From positions 1 to 64,000 of the forward strand of contig DEKJ01000039.1 of the NCBI GenBank assembly GCA_002353825.1: a DNA stretch of 64,000 bases. Reading direction: 5' to 3'. The translations under genes and the position numbers were made by a program. The DNA is from Prevotella sp. UBA2725 (GTDB taxonomy: Bacteria > Bacteroidota > Bacteroidia > Bacteroidales > Bacteroidaceae). Position 1 is the stretch's first letter; every line of letters begins with the position of its first letter. The notes below the pieces were generated by a model. It did not search any database. It was not told where the DNA came from and was given only the letters and a program-made list of their open reading frames with translations. Shown piece after piece: positions 47,696 to 57,607 of this stretch.

Positions 47696-47725
47696 CAGTT
47701 TGGTTCCTCCGTTTTTCGTATTGAC

Positions 47726-47766
47726 AAGGTTCCCGAAGGGGGCTAACCCTGTGCAACCTCTTCGAG
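47726..47766. repeat. composite palindromic repeat, copy 2 (truncated)
   Basis: GGGGCTAACCCTGTGCAACC followed by TCTTCGAG matches the element at 54184-54210, without the full hairpins. Confidence 0.55.
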
Positions 47767-47797
47767 TAATGATGTAAAGTCGATTACAAATCGGTCA

Positions 47798-47931
47798 ATA
47801 GGACAGCAGTGGTGTCAGTGCAGGGAAGGGTCCTGTGCCCTTCCACAAATAATGTCCCAACCGATAAATAGGTCGAACATTTTTTGAGGTGGGGCACAGG
47901 ACCCCACCCTGCACTATTACCCTTGTCCTAT
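47798..47931. repeat. long imperfect inverted repeat made of two hairpins
   Basis: The left arm 47798-47844 and the right arm 47888-47931 are imperfect reverse complements, sharing ATAGGACA, GTGCAGGG and GGGTCCTGTGCCC. Each arm also folds on itself: GGAAGGG with CCCTTCC on the left, GGTGGGG with CCCCACC on the right. It lies in the 545-nt gap after locus 3 and looks like a non-coding, mobile-type palindrome. Confidence 0.65.
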
Positions 47932-48036
47932 GATAGGTTGTTCCCATAAAAATAAGACTATTAAAACTTTTTATCGCATCGTGATGTCACTGTAATCAGC
48001 TTGCGATTGCACTAACAGTTTACCGTCATCTTCACG

Positions 48037-48130
48037 TGGCCGCGTCACGATCGTGACGCAGACGTGTCACAATTACGACGCAGACGCGTAATGATTGCGA
48101 CGCAGACGCGTAATGATTGCGACGCGGCCA
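48037..48130. repeat. 22-nt tandem array C in a palindromic frame
   Basis: Units at 48055-48076, 48077-48098 and 48099-48120; the last two are identical, the first shares its first 10 bases. The array is enclosed by a perfect inverted repeat, TGGCCGCGTC (48037-48046) and GACGCGGCCA (48121-48130), and opens with the palindrome ACGATCGT. Same period and framing as array A, but a different unit sequence. Confidence 0.8.
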
Positions 48131-48156
48131 AGGAACTAACCTATGGTAGCTTTTTG

Positions 48157-48191
48157 TCATCGTGGCGCTTCAACGTCACGATGATTTTTTT
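48157..48191 (+). terminator. candidate terminator after locus 3
   Basis: TCATCGTG (48157-48164) pairs with CACGATGA (48177-48184), followed by seven T. It is oriented for plus-strand transcripts; the nearest plus-strand gene ends about 460 nt upstream. Confidence 0.5.
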
Positions 48192-48240
48192 GCTTCATTT
48201 TTCCATTGTCAAATGAATGTTGTAACTTTGAGATACAAAC

Positions 48241-49662
48241 TCATAAAATTATCGGCTCTTCACGACTTGAATGCCGGGCTTCAATGGCTGCATTGATCTC
48301 GTCGATCTTGTCATCGTCAAGGTCATACCTGGAGATGATGAACATTGCAAGGACGAGGAGGATAGCCGGTATCACGCAGACAAGCCACAAGATGCCCTGC
48401 TGGGCGAAAGGAGTCTGCGACACAGCATTGTCCTTGTCGAAATGCACGAAAGCCAAGACGAGACCCGGCACTACACCGCCCAGCGCCATACCAGCCTTAT
48501 AGAAGATACCCGTGAGGGCATTGACAATGCCTGAGATGCGGCGACCCGTAGTGTACTCACCATAGGAGATGACCTCCGGCACCAGTGCCCACATATAACC
48601 TGTGGCAACGATGACACCCGTCGACTTGATGAACTGCGCGACATAGACAATCCAAATCTTACTCTTCAGGGCGGGAACCATACTGACGACATAAAGGATC
48701 GCCATACCGATGATGGCTATGGTGAGGAAGACATAAAACATCTGCTTCTTGCCTATGGCTCGCTTGATGGCAGGTACCATCGGCAGGAAGATGAAGGCAG
48801 GAATGGATCCCAGCGCCATGAAGTCGGCCATCTGATCGCTCGTGCCATTGACATTATAGATCATGTAATAACTGCCTGCAGAGTTACCGATAGCCATCAT
48901 AGCAAAAGCTGTGATGAAGAAGAATGCCAACACGCGCAGCGGTTTATTACGCACAAACTCTGTCCAGAGGTCAGAAACCTTGACTTTGGACGTCTCCTTC
49001 TTGTCCATGACGACACGCTCCTTGGTCTGCGAGAAACAGAAAATCAACAGCAACATACCAGCCAAGGCGAAACAGGTCATCGTGATGCACCATGCCGTAG
49101 CATCGGCTGTCGTGTTCGTCTTGCCGTCAGGAGAGAGCCATGACACAATCTTAGGCACACCGTATGCGACAGCCAGACCACCGAGGTTAGCCATGAACAT
49201 ACGCACGCTCGTCAGGACGGTTATCTCATTGGTGTCGCGGGTCAGACTGGCATTGAGAGCACCATAAGGCACATTGACAAGGGTGTAGCACATCGACATA
49301 CCGACATACGTGATATAAGCATAGAGCAACGAGCCTGAAAAACCGTCATAGAAGCACAGGATAGCAAAGCCCGACAGCGGAATGCCTCCCAGCACAAGAT
49401 ACGACCGGTACTTGCCAAAACGAGGACTGTGCTTATCCACGAATGTACCTACGAGTGGATCCCACAACACATCAACCAGTCGCACGACGAGAAACATCAA
49501 CGCGGCAGAGGCCGGTGAGAGACCAAACACATTGGTATAAAACAGCAGCAGGTACATACCAATGGTCTGATAGATGAGATTCTGAGCCAGATCACCGGAA
49601 CCAAAGCCGATACGCTGTATCCAACTCAATTTATAAAAACCGTCTTTTTCTGAATTGTTCAT
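48241..49662 (-). CDS. GPH-family sugar:cation symporter (MFS, MelB-like)
   Basis: A 473-aa inner-membrane transporter with about 12 hydrophobic segments. The N-terminus (LSWIQRIGFGSGDLAQNLIYQTIGMYLLLFY) and VDVLWDPLVGTFVDKHSPRFGKYR, with its Asp residues, are typical of the glycoside-pentoside-hexuronide family. It would take oligosaccharides or glycosides released in the periplasm into the cytoplasm. It is divergent from the HTCS gene; a -7-like TAATTTTG on its strand lies at 49700-49707. Xylan loci of Prevotella and Bacteroides often include such a symporter, so xylo-oligosaccharides are a fair guess. Confidence 0.85.
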   Translation of the reverse strand: MNNSEKDGFYKLSWIQRIGFGSGDLAQNLIYQTIGMYLLLFYTNVFGLSPASAALMFLVVRLVDVLWDPLVGTFVDKHSPRFGKYRSYLVLGGIPLSGFAILCFYDGFSGSLLYAYITYVGMSMCYTLVNVPYGALNASLTRDTNEITVLTSVRMFMANLGGLAVAYGVPKIVSWLSPDGKTNTTADATAWCITMTCFALAGMLLLIFCFSQTKERVVMDKKETSKVKVSDLWTEFVRNKPLRVLAFFFITAFAMMAIGNSAGSYYMIYNVNGTSDQMADFMALGSIPAFIFLPMVPAIKRAIGKKQMFYVFLTIAIIGMAILYVVSMVPALKSKIWIVYVAQFIKSTGVIVATGYMWALVPEVISYGEYTTGRRISGIVNALTGIFYKAGMALGGVVPGLVLAFVHFDKDNAVSQTPFAQQGILWLVCVIPAILLVLAMFIISRYDLDDDKIDEINAAIEARHSSREEPIIL

Positions 49663-49813
49663 ATATAGTGTATAGTTTATGAGTTCTTTTGCTTGCTTAC
49701 AAAATTAATAAAAGGACGCCTAGATGGTATTAACAATAGTAGCCGTTTCATTTAAATTTGTCTCATACACAAAAAATGTCATTAAAATATGTCTCAGTAT
49801 CTCTCCTTTTAAT

Positions 49814-49821
49814 TACTTTTG
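49814..49821 (+). promoter_or_regulatory. candidate -7 element of HTCS 2
   Basis: TACTTTTG, 32 nt before the chosen HTCS start. The -33 element is weak. It also argues against the longer open frame from 49724, which would begin upstream of the promoter. Confidence 0.4.
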
Positions 49822-49852
49822 CATCAGATCTAAAGACAAAAGAACACTTTTA

Positions 49853-52800
49853 ATGGCATCGACTATACTAAACACCATGCAAAAGACTACCCGAAGAGTA
49901 TCCATATTGCTCTGCCTGCTCATTGCCATCCTCTTAAAAGCAGACAATGGATTTCTTATCCCAGCCCAGCAATTGTCAAGCAGCCTCATCAACTGTATTG
50001 TGCAAGACCGCTATGGGCTGATATGGATCGGGACGGAATATGGATTAAGCCGCTTCGATGGCTACCACTTCACCAATTATCTTCACGATGACAACGATAC
50101 GACCTCCCTGTCGAGCAACACGATCACATCTTTTCTCATCGACAAGAAAGGCGAATTCTGGATAGGCTCGTCGATGGGTCTTATGCGATACGACTACAGC
50201 AAGAATAGTTTCTGCCGCATACCGCTCAAGGGCCGGCGGTCACCGACAAGAATCTACACCTTGCTGGAAAATAAAGAGGGCGATATCTTAGTAGGCACAG
50301 CGGGCTACGGCCTGTACAGCCAGAAAAAGGGAAAGAAAGAATTTATCCTTCAACGTCAATACATGCGGCGAGACTCTGACGAGTTCTTCACCCATCTATA
50401 TGAAGACCGCCTCGGCTATCTGTGGAAATCTAACCACCTGTCAGACTTCTCCTATTATACACATAATAATGTGGGGAAGGTCTTCCGCCACGACTTGCAC
50501 TCGGCATGGGGCAGCCCCGTGGCTTTCATTCCCCAAGGCCATTCGCTCCTTGTCGTCTGCATGTCAGGTATCGCTTATTACGATTATCGTACGAAGCGTC
50601 TTTACGATGCCGGCTACGACTTTGGTCCGCTGAGCAGTAGCCTGACGATCAATACCGCTATGCGTGACCGCGAAGGCAACCTCTACCTCGGCACGGCAGA
50701 GCGCGGCATACTCGTTGCTGTCAAAGGCAGCCATAAGGTCGTACCCTATCATGGCGGCGACTCTCAGACGTTCGACCTCAGCACGGCATTCATCAACAGT
50801 CTCTATGAGGACAAAGACCGCAATCTGTGGGCCGGTTGCTACCGTAAAGGCCTGTATCTTGTCAACAAAGAGCGGCCACTGTTCCACAACTGGAACTTTG
50901 CCTCACAAGGCTACCGTACGGGCAGCAGCGTCTCATCGATGACTCCGGGAGGACAAGGCGACGTCTGGTGCACGGTGCAGAACAACGGCGTATACCATTT
51001 TGATGCCACGGGCAAGATTACAGCTCATCCTTCGGCGCCTGCCGGTGCGCGTATCATCTACCATGACCGGAAGGGACGTTACTGGATTGGTTCCAACAAC
51101 GGGTTGTACCGCTACCAACCGGAAACGGGCAGCAGCAAGCAATGCCTGAGTTTCGAGAGTGCCGGCGTCTACAGTATCCTCGACGATGCCAATGACCACC
51201 TGTACATCTCCGTCTACAGCAAAGGACTATACATTTATAATATATCAACTGGAGAGACAACGGTCTACAACATGCGGCAGCGTGGACCAAAGGGATATCT
51301 GTGCAACGATTGGATAAGAGACATGACCTTCGACCGCCGCGGGCTCTTGTGGATCGCCACATCGAATGGTGTCTCCTGCTTTGATCCCAGATCACACAGT
51401 TTCAAGCCTTTAGGTTGGCATAATATCCTTCAAAACAAGTTGACCAATACTGTCTGCACAGATGCTGACGGCAATGTCGTCATTGGTACCGACAAGGGGC
51501 TCTATCTTTACGATTACGCCCAGAAAAGGGTTATGCCCTTTCCCCATTCCGAGCCACTTAAAGACAAACAGGCGTGCGCCATGGTCAAGGACGGCTACGG
51601 CAATCTGTGGATAAGCACAACCATGGGTATCTGGCGGTATGACCGAATGAAAAAACAGTTCTACAGTTATATCCGTGGCAACGGCCTGACCGCACATGAG
51701 TACATGCTCGGCTCTGACCTGGAAGCGCCTGACGGACAGATCGGCTTTGGCACCTGCGACGGTATAACGACATTCTCCCCCCAGGAGATCATGAAGGACC
51801 GACAGTTCGTGGGTAAGCCTCATCTCGTGAGCTTCATCGTTGCAGGCGAACGCCAAGACTGGCGCAAAAGCGATTTCAGCGTGCCTTACAACAAGAACTC
51901 GTTCACCATGGAGTTTTCACAGCTCGACTATAAGCGTAGCGACGATATCGCCTATCGCTACCGCATCAATGGCGGCAAATGGATGTCCACGGAAGAAGGC
52001 GTCAACCAGATACCCTTCACACAGATGGAACCCGGCGATTACCGCATAGAAGTCAAGGCATCACTGAACGGCAAAGCGTCAGAGGAATCGACATTAATAC
52101 ATATCAACGTAAAGTCGCCTTGGTATGCTTCGGTATGGGCCTACTCCATCTACCTGGCGATCATTGTTGTCATCGTCCTCTTTTTCTATCGTCAGCACGA
52201 GCGTCGTCGCCGCGCCGATATTGAAGAGCAGAAGATGCGATTCCTCATCGATGCCACACACGATATCCGGTCGCCGCTGACCCTTATCATGGGGCCCTTG
52301 AAGAAGTTGAGAAGCCGGATCACCGATAGTGAGAGCCAACGCGATATTGAGACTATCGATCACAATGCACAAAGACTCCTGGTACTTGTCAACCAGATTC
52401 TCGATGAGCGGAAGATAGACAAGGGACAGGTGCAGCTTCATTGTGAGGAGACCGACCTCGTAGACTTCGCTGCCCATTGCATCCGCCTATATCAGTATAG
52501 TGCGCAGGATCGCAATATAACGCTCCGGCTGACGGACAGCAACGGCAAAGCCTTTGACATGCACCACAAGCCCGTCAAAGTATGGATAGACCGTGTGATG
52601 TTCGACAAGGTCATCTCCAATCTCTTGTCCAATGCCTTCAAATACACCTTTGACGGAGGAGAGATTACGGTCAGTATAGGTACAAACGACAACATGGTGG
52701 TACTGAAGGTCACTGACAGTGGCATTGGCTTCAAAGAGCCTAAGACCGACAAGCTCTTCGACAGATTTTACCAGAGCAAGGACACCAGCGAACTGCATAT

Positions 52801-53791
52801 CAATGGTACAGGCATAGGCCTGAATCTCTGCCGTAACATCGTGACGATGCATGGTGGCAAGATAAAAGCGTACAACCGCACTGACGGCAAGCGCGGAGCC
52901 TGCCTGGAAGTAATGCTCCTTCGAGGCAACAGTCACCTCAAACCGGAAGAGATCTCAGTCTCTGAGAAGCAACCTGTCAACGAGGAGCCCAAGAGCAAAG
53001 GCAGCCGCAACTTCAGTATTCTCATAGCCGACGACGACTATGAGATCCCAGCTTATATAGAACGCGAACTTGGACAATGGTACCGCTTCGACTCTGCACA
53101 GAATGGCAAGGAGGCCTTGGAGAAAGTGCTGACTGGCCGTTTCGACCTCGTCGTGAGCGATGTCATGATGCCGGAGATGGATGGCATAACCCTTCTGAGA
53201 AACATTAAGGGAAACCCCAGAACGAGTGATATCCCCGTCATACTGCTCACTTCAAAGAGCGAGGTCGGTAACCGTCTTGAAGGCTTGCGCAAGGGAGCCG
53301 ACGCCTTCCTGGCCAAGCCCTTCGACATCGACGAGCTGCATATTCTCATCGACAATCTCGTAGACAATGTACGCCGCCTGAGAGGCAAGTTCTCCGGTGC
53401 TCAGCAGCAGGAGGATAAGGTCGAAGACGTCACTGTCAAAGGCAACAACGACGCCCTCATGGAGCGCATCATGAAGAGTATCAACGCTAACCTCGCCGAC
53501 CCGGAGTTTAACGTCGAGAAGCTCGCCGATGATGTAGGCATCAGCCGTGCACAGCTCCACCGGAAGATGAAAGAGATAACAGGTATCCCTACGGGCGACT
53601 TCATCCGCAACCTGCGTCTGGAGCAGGCCAAGAAGCTCCTCAAGGAGGGGAGCATCAATATCACGCAGGTGGCTTATGCCGTGGGCTTCAACAACCAGAC
53701 CTATTTCTCCACCGTCTTCAAGAAACACTTCGGTGTCAGCCCTTCTGCTTACGCACAGGAGTGTGAGAAGGACCAGAACAGCCGAGAATAA
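49853..53791 (+). CDS. hybrid two-component sensor-regulator (HTCS), likely xylan-responsive
   Basis: A 1312-aa protein from the ATG at 49853 (MASTILNTMQ), or from 49877. The frame runs 43 codons further up, but that part precedes the likely promoter and does not look like a signal peptide. In order: signal peptide; beta-propellers with repeats such as DRYGLIWIGTEYGLSRFDG; a Y_Y_Y domain; membrane helix (about 758-779); kinase with His803 in THDIRSPLT (instead of the usual HELRTPLT); ATP-binding domain (NLLSNAFKYT, DSGIGF, GTGIGLNL); receiver with Asp1103 in VSDVMMPEMDG; and an AraC-type DNA-binding domain. It lies between a symporter and the xylan susCD genes, as the regulator does in xus-type loci. 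Confidence 0.88.
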   Translation: MASTILNTMQKTTRRVSILLCLLIAILLKADNGFLIPAQQLSSSLINCIVQDRYGLIWIGTEYGLSRFDGYHFTNYLHDDNDTTSLSSNTITSFLIDKKGEFWIGSSMGLMRYDYSKNSFCRIPLKGRRSPTRIYTLLENKEGDILVGTAGYGLYSQKKGKKEFILQRQYMRRDSDEFFTHLYEDRLGYLWKSNHLSDFSYYTHNNVGKVFRHDLHSAWGSPVAFIPQGHSLLVVCMSGIAYYDYRTKRLYDAGYDFGPLSSSLTINTAMRDREGNLYLGTAERGILVAVKGSHKVVPYHGGDSQTFDLSTAFINSLYEDKDRNLWAGCYRKGLYLVNKERPLFHNWNFASQGYRTGSSVSSMTPGGQGDVWCTVQNNGVYHFDATGKITAHPSAPAGARIIYHDRKGRYWIGSNNGLYRYQPETGSSKQCLSFESAGVYSILDDANDHLYISVYSKGLYIYNISTGETTVYNMRQRGPKGYLCNDWIRDMTFDRRGLLWIATSNGVSCFDPRSHSFKPLGWHNILQNKLTNTVCTDADGNVVIGTDKGLYLYDYAQKRVMPFPHSEPLKDKQACAMVKDGYGNLWISTTMGIWRYDRMKKQFYSYIRGNGLTAHEYMLGSDLEAPDGQIGFGTCDGITTFSPQEIMKDRQFVGKPHLVSFIVAGERQDWRKSDFSVPYNKNSFTMEFSQLDYKRSDDIAYRYRINGGKWMSTEEGVNQIPFTQMEPGDYRIEVKASLNGKASEESTLIHINVKSPWYASVWAYSIYLAIIVVIVLFFYRQHERRRRADIEEQKMRFLIDATHDIRSPLTLIMGPLKKLRSRITDSESQRDIETIDHNAQRLLVLVNQILDERKIDKGQVQLHCEETDLVDFAAHCIRLYQYSAQDRNITLRLTDSNGKAFDMHHKPVKVWIDRVMFDKVISNLLSNAFKYTFDGGEITVSIGTNDNMVVLKVTDSGIGFKEPKTDKLFDRFYQSKDTSELHINGTGIGLNLCRNIVTMHGGKIKAYNRTDGKRGACLEVMLLRGNSHLKPEEISVSEKQPVNEEPKSKGSRNFSILIADDDYEIPAYIERELGQWYRFDSAQNGKEALEKVLTGRFDLVVSDVMMPEMDGITLLRNIKGNPRTSDIPVILLTSKSEVGNRLEGLRKGADAFLAKPFDIDELHILIDNLVDNVRRLRGKFSGAQQQEDKVEDVTVKGNNDALMERIMKSINANLADPEFNVEKLADDVGISRAQLHRKMKEITGIPTGDFIRNLRLEQAKKLLKEGSINITQVAYAVGFNNQTYFSTVFKKHFGVSPSAYAQECEKDQNSRE

Positions 53792-53820
53792 CGATAAAAC
53801 AAGACACGCGTATAGCCCCG

Positions 53821-54215
53821 CACTTCGAAAAAGTGCCACACGGTTAGTCTCGCACTTCGAAGAGGTGCCACATGGTTAGTCCCGGAAACAACCTCGAAGA
53901 GGTTGAACATGGTTAGCCCCATGCAAGGAAGGTTCTCCCGCCCTACGGGGGAGGGGGATGGAGGAGGGGCCTGACGCAGCATGGGGTTTAGGTTGCGTAC
54001 CGTTTCGTTTAAGTCCGGCCTCGAAGAGGGCGAACATGGTCGTGGTATTAGTTTACAAACATAGCGTCAAACACACCCCCACGTTTCGGCTTCGCCTCAC
54101 TTTAACCATGTTCGCCCTCTTCGAGGCCGGTAATCAGGTCATCCATCACCATTACCACCCCACGTTTCGGCTACGCCTCACGTGGGGCTAACCGTGTGGC
54201 ACCTCTTCGAGGTGC
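53821..54215. repeat. cluster of palindromic repeat units, copy 3 (largest)
   Basis: Six related units fill most of the 608-nt gap between the HTCS and susC. Four are direct (53821-53848, 53853-53880, 53890-53920, 54015-54040) and two inverted (54105-54130, 54187-54215). Each has a mini-hairpin such as CCTCGAAGAGG plus a tail like ACATGGTTAG. Units 4 and 5 are perfect 26-bp reverse complements with 64 nt between. A hairpin CCCCACGT (54158-54165) with ACGTGGGG (54180-54187) precedes the last unit. A G-rich stretch at 53947-53971 resembles those at 60881-60909 and 61101-61140. No gene is seen. Confidence 0.75.
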
Positions 54216-54314
54216 ATACGTAACGTAGCTACCCGATTATCACCTACTTTTCCTAATGAAACAATAATTAATATACATGAAACAAAACCTAATGCCATGT
54301 ATAGCTCTTTTCCA

Positions 54315-54322
54315 TATCTTTG
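54315..54322 (+). promoter_or_regulatory. candidate -7 element of the xylan locus
   Basis: TATCTTTG, about 78 nt before the susC start, with no good -33 element, as expected for an HTCS-activated promoter. Confidence 0.5.
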
Positions 54323-54399
54323 CAACAAAATTCTTGCGCTGAGTGAGAATCGATGCAAAAAAAGAATTATCAAAAACTTAAAACTAAAACAAATGTAAC

Positions 54400-57300
54400 A
54401 TGAAAGAAAGTGCTAAAGTTATCTCAGTACTGATGCTTCTGTTTGTGGCCTTGCTCTTCCCGCAGGACCTTTTAGCACAAAGCATCACTGTCAAAGGCAC
54501 TGTCTCAGACAATGATGGTCCTATCATAGGCGCCACGATTCGTCTGAAAGACAATCCTAAAGTTGCTACCATCAGTGACCTGGATGGTAATTTCACGATC
54601 AAAGCCGCCCGCGGCAAGACTCTCGTCATCTCTTACATGGGCTATGTCACCCAAGAGGTGAAGATCGGTGCCGGACCTGTCAATGTTAAGATGGAGGTGA
54701 ACAGCCAAATGCTCAACGATGTCGTGGTCGTCGGTTATGGTACGATGCGTAAGTCGGACCTGACTGGCGCCGTGACACAGATCGGCGAGGGAGCCATCGA
54801 CAAGTCGGTGCCGACAAGTATCGATCAGGTGCTTCAGGGCCGTGCTGCCGGCGTCACCATCCAGGCCAACACCGGTACGCCGGGTGGCTCGTCGACAATC
54901 CGTATCCGTGGTACCAACTCGCTGAATGCCACGTCGCAGCCTATCTTCGTCATCGACGGTGTCATCATCGATTCCTCCTCATCCGACAACGGTAACACCA
55001 ACCCGCTGGCAAGCATCAACCCAAGTGATATAGAGACGATGGACATCCTCAAGGATGCCTCCGCTACCGCTATTTATGGTAGCCGCGCATCAAATGGTGT
55101 CATCATCATCACAACCAAGCATGGTAAGGCAGGTGTAGCAAACATCACCTACGACGGCTACGTCGGTTGGCAGCAGATGCCTAAGAAGCTCGACGTGATG
55201 AACCTCCGCGAATATGCCGAGCATTACAACGACATCTCTGATGCAAAGATCAAACCTGCCAGCAGCTCCTTCCTCCGCCCTGACCTCCTCGGCGAGGGTA
55301 CCGACTGGCAGGATGAGCTCTTCTACACCGCCTTCATGACGAATCACAGCCTGACACTCTCCGGAGGATCAGAGAAGACCACTTACTCCATGTCTGCCGG
55401 ATACCTCAACCAGGACGGTATCGGTCTGAACACAGGCTTCAAGCGTCAGACGCTCCGCGGCAATGTAGACACCGAGCTCCGCAAATGGCTCAAGGGTGGC
55501 ATGTCGTTCTCGCTCGCCGATTCCAAGCAGGAGATGGAGAAGAACTGGAACATCATCAACACAGCCCTGCAGTCGCAGCCTTCCGTTGCCGTACACAATG
55601 CCGAGGGTGGATACGATGGTCCTGACGACCAGTGGATGCCGGATAATGCCGTGGCTCTGGCAGAGATTAAGACAAACTATGCCAAGCGCCTCAACTTCCG
55701 TGTGAACACTTATCTGGAGGCCACGCTCTATAAAGGCCTGACGTTCCGTACAGAGCTCTCTGCTGACTATAACCTCAACAAGACCAAGACCTACACACCT
55801 GACTATACGTTCGGCGTGAAGGTAAGCAGCCAGCGCGACGGTGCATGGTATAAGAACGACTCCAAATACTGGTCATGGCGCAATATCCTGACCTACAACA
55901 ACACCTTCGCCAAGAAGCATAACATCAACGCGATGCTCGGTCAGGAGATGAGCCATTACTATTATGAGGACATGAATATCGCCAACTCCGGTTACCTGTC
56001 CAACTCCGTCACTGATATCAGTGCAGGCGAAACGACAGGCGCCAATGTCAGTGTTGCCGGTTATCAGAACAACTCGTCCATCTTCTCTTACTTCGGCCGC
56101 ATGCTTTACAACTATGATGACCGTTACCTCGTGACCGCAACCCTGCGTCGTGATGGATCGTCAAAGTTCTACAAAGACAACCGCTGGGGCTGGTTCCCAT
56201 CAGCTGCCCTTGCATGGCGCGTCTCACAGGAGAGTTTCCTGAAGAACAATAAAGTCATCAATAACCTCAAGCTCCGTCTGGGATGGGGTGCCACCGGTAA
56301 CCAGAACGTAGAGGACTGGGCTTATCTGGCCATGTTGAAGAACTATACAACAACCTGGGGCGTCGGTGTGCTCAACGGCAACACCGCCAACGAGAAACTG
56401 AAATGGGAGACGACCTACTCATGGAACGTCGGTCTTGACCTCTCACTCTTCAACAGCCGTATCGACCTGGTAGCCGACTGGTACTACAAGAAGACCGACG
56501 ACCTGCTGATGCGTATCGATCTCCCTGCCTTCCTGGGAGGCGCCGGCTCCGACGAGGCTTACGGCACAGCTTCCAACCCGTGGGGTAACATTGGCTCACT
56601 GCGCAACACCGGCTTCGAGTTCACCCTCAACACTGTGAACATTCAGAGAAAGAACTTCCAGTGGACATCCAATATCGTGTTCTCACTGAACCGCAACAAG
56701 GTCCTTTCTCTCGACTCTGCCACAGGCTCACTGCCACAGACCATACAGATAGGCTCTGATGTCACTACCGTCACAAACACGGTTGTCGGCAAGCCTATCG
56801 GACAGTTCTGGGGCTATAAGGTCATCGGACGTTTCGACAAAGCCTCCGACTTCTACTATAAGGATGCTCAGGGCAACGTCAAGCAGGTAGCACTGCCTGA
56901 AGGCACGTCCATCGCTTCATCGCCTACGAGCGGCGGTATCTTCATCGGCGACTATATCTACGAAGATGTCAATGGGGATGGAGTCATCAACAACGAAGAC
57001 CAGACGTTCATCGGCAACCCCGAGCCTAAGTTCACCTTTGGTTTTGGCAACACCTTCTCTTATAAGGGATTTGACCTCACATTCCAGTTCAGTGGCTCTT
57101 ATGGCAACAAGGTCGTCAACTACGCCCGTCGCTGGCTGGAGATCACCGGTTCGACAAGCAACCAGCTACGTACCGTCCTCGACTACGCCCGTCTGCAGAA
57201 GATCGATGCCAACGGTCCTGACGACTACCGCAACTATATCGTCACCAACACCAATACGATCCAGCCGCGCCTCTCCACAGAGAGTGGGGCCAACAACAAC

Positions 57301-57576
57301 TTCCGCATGAGCGACAAGTATGTTGAGGATGGATCATATATCCGCTTGCAGAACGTATCACTGAGCTATACACTGCCGAAGCAGTGGCTGAAGAATATCT
57401 TCCTGAGCAACGTGAAGGTCTACTGCAACATTCAGAACCTCTTCACAATCACGAAGTATAAAGGTTTCGATCCTGAGGTCGGTTCTTACCGGGGTATCGC
57501 TCTCTGCAACGGCGTCGACTACAGCCGTTATCCTTCTCCTCGTATCTACACCGTTGGTGTGAATGTTCAATTCTAA
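54400..57576 (+). CDS. SusC-like TonB-dependent transporter of the xylan locus
   Basis: A 1058-aa importer. Signal peptide ends at LLAQS; then the regulatory beta domain (ITVKGTVSDNDGPIIGATIRL), NDVVVVGYGTMRKSD, the plug (QPIFVIDGVIID; LKDASATAIYGSRASNGVI) and the barrel, ending in TVGVNVQF. No STN domain, in line with HTCS control. SusD, a binding lipoprotein and GH10 follow in the order known from Prevotella bryantii xusC-xusD-xusE-xyn10C and from Bacteroides ovatus xylan loci. Xylo-oligosaccharide import is therefore likely. Confidence 0.9.
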   Translation: MKESAKVISVLMLLFVALLFPQDLLAQSITVKGTVSDNDGPIIGATIRLKDNPKVATISDLDGNFTIKAARGKTLVISYMGYVTQEVKIGAGPVNVKMEVNSQMLNDVVVVGYGTMRKSDLTGAVTQIGEGAIDKSVPTSIDQVLQGRAAGVTIQANTGTPGGSSTIRIRGTNSLNATSQPIFVIDGVIIDSSSSDNGNTNPLASINPSDIETMDILKDASATAIYGSRASNGVIIITTKHGKAGVANITYDGYVGWQQMPKKLDVMNLREYAEHYNDISDAKIKPASSSFLRPDLLGEGTDWQDELFYTAFMTNHSLTLSGGSEKTTYSMSAGYLNQDGIGLNTGFKRQTLRGNVDTELRKWLKGGMSFSLADSKQEMEKNWNIINTALQSQPSVAVHNAEGGYDGPDDQWMPDNAVALAEIKTNYAKRLNFRVNTYLEATLYKGLTFRTELSADYNLNKTKTYTPDYTFGVKVSSQRDGAWYKNDSKYWSWRNILTYNNTFAKKHNINAMLGQEMSHYYYEDMNIANSGYLSNSVTDISAGETTGANVSVAGYQNNSSIFSYFGRMLYNYDDRYLVTATLRRDGSSKFYKDNRWGWFPSAALAWRVSQESFLKNNKVINNLKLRLGWGATGNQNVEDWAYLAMLKNYTTTWGVGVLNGNTANEKLKWETTYSWNVGLDLSLFNSRIDLVADWYYKKTDDLLMRIDLPAFLGGAGSDEAYGTASNPWGNIGSLRNTGFEFTLNTVNIQRKNFQWTSNIVFSLNRNKVLSLDSATGSLPQTIQIGSDVTTVTNTVVGKPIGQFWGYKVIGRFDKASDFYYKDAQGNVKQVALPEGTSIASSPTSGGIFIGDYIYEDVNGDGVINNEDQTFIGNPEPKFTFGFGNTFSYKGFDLTFQFSGSYGNKVVNYARRWLEITGSTSNQLRTVLDYARLQKIDANGPDDYRNYIVTNTNTIQPRLSTESGANNNFRMSDKYVEDGSYIRLQNVSLSYTLPKQWLKNIFLSNVKVYCNIQNLFTITKYKGFDPEVGSYRGIALCNGVDYSRYPSPRIYTVGVNVQF

Positions 57577-57607
57577 TATTCACTTCTAAATTAATGAGGA
57601 AACAGAA

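Noticed and set aside
49724..49852. N-terminal extension of HTCS 2
   Set aside because: It lies upstream of the likely promoter element and does not form a signal peptide; the ATG at 49853 is better placed.
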